DNA from: Nitrospira sp.
GTDB lineage: Bacteria; Nitrospirota; Nitrospiria; Nitrospirales; Nitrospiraceae
Length of the DNA stretch: 6,049 nt
Reading direction: 5' to 3'
NCBI GenBank assembly: GCA_005116795.1
Contig: SWDL01000135.1
Coordinates: 1 to 6,049 of the forward strand
Shown: positions 1 through 4,497 of the stretch, piece by piece
Layout of the letters: each line of letters opens with the position of its first letter
Position numbering within the stretch: position 1 is the stretch's first letter
Position numbers and translations under genes: made by a program
Notes under the pieces: generated by a model
Databases searched by the model: none
Told to the model about the DNA's origin: nothing
Seen by the model: only the letters and a program-made list of their open reading frames with translations

Positions 1-35
1 AGGATTACGCACAGACACAAGCTGCATTTCTCCCA
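1..35 (+). other. Probable CRISPR spacer at window edge
   Basis: The 35 bases before the first repeat have exactly the length of the shorter spacers in this array and show no A/T-rich leader character. They are therefore most likely a complete spacer whose upstream repeat lies just outside the window. This is inferred from length only. Confidence 0.6.
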
Positions 36-1188
36 ATTTCCACGGCTGCAAAGCCGTGGCCCCATTGAAGCAGCACAGTTATATGGTGTTCAGAAATGCT
101 GCTGGGATTTCCACGGCTGCAAAGCCGTGGCCCCATTGAAGCTCGTCGGACATGAAGAATTGGGACCAGAGTTCCATCAATTTCCACGGCTGCAAAGCCG
201 TGGCCCCATTGAAGCGGCCTGCGCTCTGCGCCTCCGGAGGCCCTCCCGCAGATTTCCACGGCTGCAAAGCCGTGGCCCCATTGAAGCCCATCAGCCTCGC
301 CCGTCCCCGTTCCCGTTCCCGTCATTTCCACGGCTGCAAAGCCGTGGCCCCATTGAAGCATTTTCGACTGGGTGGCATTCCGAAAAATAGCCGATATTTC
401 CACGGCTGCAAAGCCGTGGCCCCATTGAAGCACGTGCCGGCACCAGCGGTAGACTGAGAAGTCTTCCATTTCCACGGCTGCAAAGCCGTGGCCCCATTGA
501 AGCACTAGATGTGCTGTCGCGTCCCGGCAGCCCCACGAATTTCCACGGCTGCAAAGCCGTGGCCCCATTGAAGCCATATGGCCCGCTTCAGTCCGGCCGC
601 CGCGTCCTGGATTTCCACGGCTGCAAAGCCGTGGCCCCATTGAAGCCTGCTGGCCGGCAATGCCGCTGTCGATATCCTCACGTAATTTCCACGGCTGCAA
701 AGCCGTGGCCCCATTGAAGCTTCATCCTTCCGGATCCTTCCGGATCCTTCCGGATATTTCCACGGCTGCAAAGCCGTGGCCCCATTGAAGCAACATCAGG
801 GCTTCTCCACCGGCGCAGGCTTCAGTTATTTCCACGGCTGCAAAGCCGTGGCCCCATTGAAGCTTAGGGGCTTCGTTAAGACTTTTCCGAATCCGGATCA
901 TTTCCACGGCTGCAAAGCCGTGGCCCCATTGAAGCAGAACAACCGGACCACGAACGCCTCGACAGGGAATGGATTTCCACGGCTGCAAAGCCGTGGCCCC
1001 ATTGAAGCGACCGAGCCGATGGCCCACTAGGGTCGAACTGGCTTATTTCCACGGCTGCAAAGCCGTGGCCCCATTGAAGCAGCAGCAGCCGGACGCGGTC
1101 CAGTTCTTTCGTCACGCATTTCCACGGCTGCAAAGCCGTGGCCCCATTGAAGCTACCGGATAGGTATTGCCGGTGATGAGCATAGCAT

Positions 1189-1224
1189 ATTTCCACGGCT
1201 GCAAAGCCGTGGCCCCATTTAGAG
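1189..1224 (+). repeat. Degenerate terminal CRISPR repeat
   Basis: The first 31 bases (1189-1219) match the consensus repeat, including the whole stem-loop. From 1220 the ending GAAGC is replaced by TAGAGC. Decay of the repeat 3' end is typical of the trailer end of an array, so this marks the oldest end and supports transcription from left to right. A small stem follows at once (CGTGA 1225-1229 / TCACG 1238-1242). Confidence 0.92.
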
Positions 1225-1377
1225 CGTGACAGGGTTCTCACGGCGGTGCGATGGGCAGGGTAGCGCCCGCTCGACCTGCCCGACGACAAGCAGGAGGGAA
1301 GGGCGGACGAGGATTGAAATCAGGGGCATGCCCCACCGGCCCCTTCAAGCCGGTTGTGCTCCCCCCGCTACTCAAGG

Positions 1378-1406
1378 TGTAGACTGTCCCCGCATTGTGT
1401 GATAAT
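1378..1406 (+). promoter_or_regulatory. Candidate extended -10 promoter
   Basis: TGTGATAAT at 1398-1406 is close to the extended -10 consensus TGnTATAAT. A weak -35 candidate, TGTAGA (1378-1383), lies 17 bp upstream with 3 of 6 matches to TTGACA. Transcription would start around 1413, inside the dyad at 1412-1431, and would read towards the nucleotidyltransferase about 270 bp downstream. The call rests on motif resemblance alone. Confidence 0.3.
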
Positions 1407-1411
1407 CGAGA

Positions 1412-1431
1412 CCTGTCCAGGTTTGGACAGG
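1412..1431. repeat. Operator-like perfect dyad
   Basis: The arms CCTGTCCA (1412-1419) and TGGACAGG (1424-1431) are perfect inverted repeats around the 4-nt centre GGTT. The dyad begins 6 bp after the candidate -10 box, a position suited to a repressor site. It could equally act as an RNA hairpin or a transposase-binding site. No cognate regulator gene is in the window. Confidence 0.45.
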
Positions 1432-1513
1432 GCAGTCGTTCGAGAAGTGAAAGCACTTGCAAAATCGTCGGATTCCGAGCGGGAAGGGTTTATGAGCGAC
1501 TGATCCCCTGATG

Positions 1514-1557
1514 CTGAGCGGAGTTGAAGGGGCGGGGCCCGAGCAGAGTCGAAGGGC
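1514..1557. repeat. Two tandem copies of a GAGC-GAGT-GAAGGG motif
   Basis: The segments 1514-1531 and 1539-1556 share GAGC, GAGT and GAAGGG in register, with only isolated differences (T/C, G/A, T/C), and are offset by 25 bp. From memory, sequences of the form CTGAGCGnAGTCGAAGGG recur as short dispersed repeats in many environmental bacterial genomes. Here each copy sits in its own small dyad, CCCCT/AGGGG and GGCCCGAG/CTCGGGCC. Confidence 0.45.
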
Positions 1558-1574
1558 CGTCTCTCGGGCCTGCC

Positions 1575-1625
1575 CGCCCAAGCCATGGCCTGCCTGTGCC
1601 GGCACGGCAGGCCATGGCTTGGGCG
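1575..1625. repeat. Long perfect inverted repeat (20-bp arms)
   Basis: Arm 1575-1594 starts CGCCCAAGCC and its exact reverse complement lies at 1606-1625. The 11-nt centre (1595-1605) is a T followed by the perfect palindrome GTGCCGGCAC, so nearly the whole 51 bp can fold into one hairpin or cruciform. It ends 55 bp before the nucleotidyltransferase start. There is no T-tract on either side. It could be a REP-like element, part of a MITE, or an mRNA 5' leader structure. Confidence 0.85.
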
Positions 1626-1680
1626 AGGGGCTGGGGACAGTCCAGAGGACTCGGGAGTGAATGGCTGAGAAGGGGGCATC

Positions 1681-2013
1681 ATGGCGACACCGGTAACGAC
1701 AACTGTAGACCGGGCCCGACTGACAGCCATTGCCGATCGGTTGCGTCGGGATTACGGGGCTGCGCGCATCATTCTCTTTGGATCGGCGGCACGCGACATG
1801 GTCACCGCGCATAGCGACATCGATCTGTTGGTCATCGCCGAGACCCGCGAGCGATTCTACGAACGGGCAGCTTCGGTGCTGCGAACCGTACGGGAACTCA
1901 GCTATGGCTTGCCGTTGGCTCCGATTGTGTTGACGGCAAAGGAGCTTCAAGCGCGCCTGGATCGCGGCGATCAATTCATGGCGGAGGTGGTCGGAACAGG
2001 GGTGGACTTGTGA
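1681..2013 (+). CDS. MNT-type minimal nucleotidyltransferase (likely antitoxin of a HEPN/MNT pair)
   Basis: The 110-residue protein carries the nucleotidyltransferase signature GSx10DxD: LFGSAARD with Gly34-Ser35, then Asp46 and Asp48 in SDIDLLVI. Length and motif fit the MNT family. The characterised members of that family (MntA) are antitoxins that AMPylate a HEPN ribonuclease toxin in the cytoplasm. An acidic residue usually follows in a later strand. Here the corresponding stretch reads LPLAPIVLT, with Ala80 where I would expect Asp, so catalysis may be weakened or this may be a subfamily trait. The ATG at 1681 follows a G-rich Shine-Dalgarno-like AGGGGG (1671-1676). A GTG overlapping its TGA stop opens a HEPN-like remnant, so the usual partner gene appears broken. 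Upstream lies the palindrome cluster with a possible operator. The family call is firm; the antitoxin role is inferred from context. Confidence 0.85.
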   Translation: MATPVTTTVDRARLTAIADRLRRDYGAARIILFGSAARDMVTAHSDIDLLVIAETRERFYERAASVLRTVRELSYGLPLAPIVLTAKELQARLDRGDQFMAEVVGTGVDL

Positions 2014-2120
2014 GCCCACGTCAGGAGTCTCTCTACCCTGGCGAATGGATCGTGGCGAAGTTCGATCGGCACATCGAATTTAGGGGGGGAACGAACATGC
2101 CGGGTACAGGGCTCACTTGA
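2010..2120 (+). pseudogene. Truncated HEPN-domain partner remnant
   Basis: A GTG at 2010 overlaps the TGA of the nucleotidyltransferase (GTGA), as is usual for translationally coupled toxin-antitoxin pairs. It opens a 36-codon frame ending at 2118-2120. The first residues, MSPRQESLYPGEWI, resemble from memory the start of small HEPN proteins encoded next to MNT nucleotidyltransferases (SPRxESLYPxxWL). Weak resemblance may continue to about residue 24. Then, around a run of seven G (from about 2083), likeness is lost and the frame soon stops. The helical bundle and the RxxxxH ribonuclease motif expected of a working HEPN toxin are absent. I read it as a deleted toxin gene. An unrelated leader peptide or no gene at all remains possible. 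Confidence 0.5.
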
Positions 2121-2190
2121 GCGGGGGGGCACGCTGAATGATACCAAATAGACCCTCCCAAACGTCGTTGGAACATCGTAAGATGCGCCC
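2121..2190 (+). other. Short intergenic region before recQ
   Basis: The stretch holds a second run of seven G (about 2123-2129). A weak promoter candidate is TTGAGC (2117-2122) spaced 17 bp from GATACC (2140-2145). No strong ribosome binding site precedes the recQ start. The segments TTTAGGGGGGG (near 2080) and CCCTCCCAAA (near 2153) are loosely inverted relative to each other and may bound a small insertion or deletion scar. Nothing here is secure. Confidence 0.3.
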
Positions 2191-3795
2191 GTGATGCCTG
2201 AACAAGCGTTGAAGGATATTTTCGGCTATCCGTCGTTCCGCCCCGGACAGCGCGAAGTGATCGACGCGGTGCTGGCGGGAAAGGACTGCGTGGCGGTGAT
2301 GCCGACGGGCGCCGGCAAGTCGCTGACCTACCAGATTCCGTCGCGCCTTTTAGGTGGGGCGACCTTGGTGATCAGCCCGCTGATCTCGCTGATGAAGGAC
2401 CAGGTGGACGCGGCGCGGTCGGTCGGCCTGCGGGCGACCTTCCTCAATTCCAGCCTGATGCCGGACGCGCGCCGCGCGCGGGTCGAGGGCCTCAGGCGTG
2501 GCGACTATGAACTGGTCTACGCCGCGCCCGAGGGCTTGGAGGCCGGCGCCGGCGCCGCGTTGTCGGGCGCCAAGCTCGCGCTGATTGCGGTGGACGAGGC
2601 GCATTGCATCAGCCAGTGGGGTCATGATTTCCGGCCCGCCTATCGCAACCTCAAAGGTCTGAAGCGACGTTTCCGCGTGCCCGTGTTGGCATTGACCGCG
2701 ACGGCGACGCCGCAGGTGACGAACGACATTGTGGAGCAGTTGGCGATGGATGAGCCGCTCCGTGTGCGCGGCTCGTGCTTCCGACCGAACCTCCACCTCA
2801 CCGCCTATCTGAAGACAGGGGAGAAAGCGGTTCCGCGCCCTGGGACCGTCACCGACACCAAGACCTCGATCTTGCGCCTGGCGCGCGCCCATGCCGGAGA
2901 AAGCGGCATCGTGTATTGCCTGTCACGACGATCCGTTGAATCCATGGCGGAGTTTCTGGTCGGACGCGGGGTCAAGGCGCTGGGCTACCACGCGGGCATG
3001 GATGCCGCCGAGCGCGAGCGTGTGCAGAACGCCTTTCAGCAAGACGACGCGGATGTGATCGTGGCGACCGTCGCCTTCGGCATGGGTATCGATAAGCCCG
3101 ATGTGCGCTTCGTGATCCACCGCGACATGCCGCGTTCGGTCGAGGCCTACATCCAAGAGGTGGGCCGCGCGGGTCGCGACGGGGCGCCGAGCGAGTGCAT
3201 CCTGTTTTACTCGTGGGCCGATGTCATGAACTATGAGCGCTTGGTGTCCGATCAGGACGCGGCGCAGGCTGAGTGGCACCGTGCTCGCGCCCGCGAGCTC
3301 TTTCGCGCCATGGACCAACGCCTCTGTCGCCACCAGACGCTCGCGCGGCATCTGGGAGAGGCGATGGCGGCTTGCGGGTCGTTCTGTGACATCTGCGCGG
3401 GCTTCGACCCCGTGCGCGCGTCGCCGACGATACCCAGGCCACGCGCCTCGTTCGTCCGGCGCACCCCGTCCGATGACCCCTTCACCCCAGCCTGTGACCC
3501 GACCGGCGCCTCACCCACGACCGCGACGCCGCGTGCCACATTCGGCGCCCGCATCCCGTTCGATGAGACCTCCACCTTCGACGGTTCGACCCTCCTGTCC
3601 AGGCTCAAGGCTCTGCGTAAGCAGCTCGCCAACGCACGTCAGGTTCCTGCCTATATGGTCTTTTCCGATGCCACACTCATGGACATGGTCTCGCGCCGGC
3701 CCACCAACGAGGATGAGATGCGCGCCGTGTCCGGCGTCGGCCCCAAAAAATGGGCCGAATACGGCGAGATGTTCCTCGAAGCCATTCGAGGGTAA
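2191..3795 (+). CDS. recQ: ATP-dependent DNA helicase RecQ (short form with HRDC domain)
   Basis: RecQ is a cytoplasmic 3'-5' superfamily 2 helicase that unwinds recombination and fork intermediates. The order of motifs is complete (numbered from the GTG): motif 0 FGYPSFRPGQ (11-20), Walker A PTGAGKS with Lys43, DEAH at 135-138, the RecQ aromatic loop HCISQWGHDFRP, motif III TATATP, motif V VAFGMGIDKPDVRF, and motif VI QEVGRAGRDG (322-331) with arginine fingers. Zinc-binding cysteines follow at 379, 395, 399 and 402. No RQC winged helix is recognisable. Instead residues about 405-465 form a Pro/Thr/Arg-rich linker with an imperfect 30-residue-period duplication (411-432 and 441-462). An HRDC domain closes the protein (about 467-534, with VSGVGPKKW). 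At 534 residues it is shorter than E. coli RecQ (about 610). The start is GTG 2191 or the adjacent ATG 2194; no clear Shine-Dalgarno decides. It converges on the cytochrome c gene. Confidence 0.96.
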   Translation: MMPEQALKDIFGYPSFRPGQREVIDAVLAGKDCVAVMPTGAGKSLTYQIPSRLLGGATLVISPLISLMKDQVDAARSVGLRATFLNSSLMPDARRARVEGLRRGDYELVYAAPEGLEAGAGAALSGAKLALIAVDEAHCISQWGHDFRPAYRNLKGLKRRFRVPVLALTATATPQVTNDIVEQLAMDEPLRVRGSCFRPNLHLTAYLKTGEKAVPRPGTVTDTKTSILRLARAHAGESGIVYCLSRRSVESMAEFLVGRGVKALGYHAGMDAAERERVQNAFQQDDADVIVATVAFGMGIDKPDVRFVIHRDMPRSVEAYIQEVGRAGRDGAPSECILFYSWADVMNYERLVSDQDAAQAEWHRARARELFRAMDQRLCRHQTLARHLGEAMAACGSFCDICAGFDPVRASPTIPRPRASFVRRTPSDDPFTPACDPTGASPTTATPRATFGARIPFDETSTFDGSTLLSRLKALRKQLANARQVPAYMVFSDATLMDMVSRRPTNEDEMRAVSGVGPKKWAEYGEMFLEAIRG

Positions 3796-3838
3796 ATCGA
3801 TTGTCGTTGTCTTTTCATGCTTCACCCCTTACGGCCGT

Positions 3839-4216
3839 TCATCGCGCCCGCTGCGTCAGAAAACGGATATAGGACACCACGTCTCTCATCTCTTGTTCGT
3901 TCAGCCGGCCTTTCCACCCGTGCATCTTGCTCATGGCAAGACCGAACTCGATCGCCATCACCATCTGTTCATCGGACCGACCCTGCATGATGGGTGAGTG
4001 AAAATTGGCCGGCGGAATACTTTCCTCCTGTGCGAATGGCCCGTCGCCCCACCCTCCGACTCCATGACAGCGCGCACAGTGCCGCTCATAGAGGGTCTTG
4101 CCGGCCGGCACGTCCCCCCCCAGTTCCTGCGACCGGACCGGCTCAGCGAAAACAAGCAGGAGCAAGGCTCCCGTCATGGCCATGAGAATGTCGTGGCGAA
4201 TGGACGAACGTGCCAT
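3839..4216 (-). CDS. Secreted class I c-type cytochrome
   Basis: The 125-residue precursor begins with a signal peptide: basic start MARSSIRHD, hydrophobic core ILMAMTGALLLLVFA, and probable cleavage near residues 24-30. It is therefore exported, with heme attached outside the cytoplasm. One heme site, CARCH (47-51), provides the two thioether cysteines and the His ligand. Met98 in SKMHGW is the likely sixth ligand. The C-terminal helix EMRDVVSYIRFL is typical of cytochrome c class I / CccA-like domains. The expected role is single-electron transfer in a respiratory chain; partners cannot be told. The start at 4216 is preceded by AGAAGGGGG as a ribosome binding site. It lies 18 bp downstream of the zinc-ribbon gene, so co-transcription is likely. 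It converges with recQ across 43 bp with no evident terminator. Confidence 0.93.
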   Translation of the reverse strand: MARSSIRHDILMAMTGALLLLVFAEPVRSQELGGDVPAGKTLYERHCARCHGVGGWGDGPFAQEESIPPANFHSPIMQGRSDEQMVMAIEFGLAMSKMHGWKGRLNEQEMRDVVSYIRFLTQRAR

Positions 4217-4234
4217 AGCCGGGCCCCCTTCTGG

Positions 4235-4399
4235 TCAGCTCTTCTTCGTCGTGTGGGCCACGAAGCTGGTATAGATTTGCCGGACGTTCGTGCTGCCACA
4301 GGCCGGGCACTTCACCGGCCCCGCGCTGCGTTCTTTCAGCGTCAACACGATCAGCGATTCCTTGCCGCAGTCCAGACATGTGTAATCGTACATCGGCAT
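4235..4399 (-). CDS. FmdB-family small zinc-ribbon protein
   Basis: The 54-residue protein starts MPMYDYTCLDCGK and has four cysteines in two CxxC knuckles (Cys8, Cys11, Cys31, Cys34), a zinc ribbon. The MPxYDYxCxxCG start is the hallmark of the FmdB putative regulatory protein family, whose function is poorly known. I chose the start at 4399 over a longer in-frame ATG at 4426 because GGAGG (4406-4410 on the complement) lies 6 bases before it and because family members begin with this sequence. The tail, FVAHTTKKS, is short and basic. It is followed after 18 bp by the cytochrome c gene on the same strand and lies 85 bp downstream of the Lon-type protease, so all three could be read together. 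A regulatory or metal-related role is inference. Confidence 0.88.
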   Translation of the reverse strand: MPMYDYTCLDCGKESLIVLTLKERSAGPVKCPACGSTNVRQIYTSFVAHTTKKS

Positions 4400-4410
4400 G
4401 GTCAGCCTCC
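4400..4410 (-). promoter_or_regulatory. Ribosome binding site of the FmdB-family gene
   Basis: The complement of 4406-4410 is GGAGG, six bases before the ATG at 4399. It is the clearest Shine-Dalgarno in the window and decides the 54-residue start over the upstream in-frame ATG at 4426. Confidence 0.75.
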
Positions 4411-4432
4411 GGGTGAATTTGGGCATTGTGTG

Positions 4433-4497
4433 ATCGGGTCATTTCACCATTGAGAAAGTCTTTCCTCTACGATGCTCTCAATCGTCAATGACCCGAT
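4433..4497. repeat. Imperfect hairpin between protease and zinc-ribbon genes
   Basis: ATCGGGTCATT (4433-4443) pairs perfectly with AATGACCCGAT (4487-4497). An inner pair, ATTGAGA (4449-4455) with TCTCAAT (4476-4482), extends the stem across a small internal loop, giving 18 base pairs with a 20-nt apical loop. The right arm begins within the stop codon of the protease gene (4485-4487). No T-tract follows on the minus strand, so a classical intrinsic terminator is not supported. It may act as an mRNA 3'-end stabiliser, a processing site, or an attenuator for the downstream pair. Confidence 0.75.

Larger units (their letters stand above)
1..1224 (+). CRISPR. CRISPR array, leader-distal portion (17 repeats, 16 complete spacers)
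   Basis: A 36-bp direct repeat starts at 36, 107, 180, 252, 324, 396, 468, 539, 611, 685, 756, 828, 900, 973, 1045, 1118 and 1189. The first 16 copies are identical by eye; the last is degenerate. Spacers are 35-38 bp and all different. Each repeat begins ATTT, then has an 8-bp stem (CCACGGCT / AGCCGTGG) closed by a GCAA loop, and ends CCCCATTGAAGC. In type I and III systems the crRNA 5' handle is commonly the last 8 nt of the repeat and resembles ATTGAAAC/G; ATTGAAGC fits this on the + strand. The decayed last repeat also places the leader to the left. No cas gene, leader or anti-repeat is visible, so the subtype cannot be named. The window edge cuts the array. Confidence 0.98.
1382..1642. 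mobile_element. Possible non-autonomous element with short terminal inverted repeats
   Basis: GACTGTCCCC at 1382-1391 is repeated as its exact reverse complement at 1633-1642. Extending outward, 12 of 14 positions match (TGTA before the left copy against TCTG on the right, reverse-complemented). The 261-bp interior has no transposase frame but contains several hairpins and extra CTGTCC copies, as expected of a MITE or an internally deleted insertion sequence. I could not find a convincing target-site duplication, so the assignment to a mobile element is an inference. Confidence 0.3.
1225..1680. other. Palindrome-rich intergenic region, no convincing gene
   Basis: No open frame here looks like a known protein. 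A GTG-started frame at 1399-1503 (34 residues) was seen but has no independent support. Dyads are unusually dense: GGGGCATGCCCC (1323-1334); ACCGGC/GCCGGT (1335-1340 and 1349-1354); CCTGTCCA/TGGACAGG (1412-1431); AAGTG/CACTT (1445-1458); CCCCT/AGGGG (1505-1532); GGCCCGAG/CTCGGGCC (1536-1570); a 20-bp perfect arm pair (1575-1625); and AGTCC/GGACT (1639-1651). The motif CTGTCC occurs on either strand at 1384, 1413, 1425 and 1635. None of the hairpins is followed by a clear T-tract, so I do not call a terminator. A candidate promoter reading towards the nucleotidyltransferase is the extended -10 box at 1398-1406. Confidence 0.7.

Noticed and set aside
5..1289. Several long open frames on both strands across the CRISPR array (up to 231 residues, with recurring MGPRLCSRGN, QWGHGFAAVE, NGATALQPWK or FHGCKAVAPLK)
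   Set aside because: They are translations of the 36-bp CRISPR repeat read through variable spacers. The peptide repeats have the array period and no protein family character, and such frames are known to be wrongly annotated as proteins.
1338..1350. tracrRNA anti-repeat
   Set aside because: The similarity is in the same sense as the repeat and covers only 13 bases. No sizeable complementary anti-repeat was found elsewhere in the window.
1225..1380. CRISPR leader on the right side of the array
   Set aside because: The region is not A/T-rich, the adjoining repeat is degenerate, and the repeat 3' end points to transcription from the left.
1399..1503. Small + strand frame starting GTG (34 residues, containing REVKALAKSSDSE)
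   Set aside because: There is no ribosome binding site, no recognised family, and it passes through two hairpins. It could be the tail of a relic gene but cannot be supported.
1382..1642. Retron-type msr/msd region
   Set aside because: The segment is hairpin-rich, but no reverse transcriptase gene lies in the window and no branching-guanosine arrangement can be identified.
1372..2019. Minus-strand frame of 215 residues over the palindrome region and the nucleotidyltransferase
   Set aside because: It runs antisense to a gene with a clear GSx10DxD motif, has low-complexity composition and shows no recognisable domain.
2350..3632. Minus-strand frames opposite recQ
   Set aside because: They are shadow frames of a high-GC gene. 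The + strand protein has every RecQ helicase motif in order.
3796..3838. Possible bidirectional terminator between recQ and the cytochrome c gene
   Set aside because: No stem of useful length or T-tract was found in the 43-bp gap.
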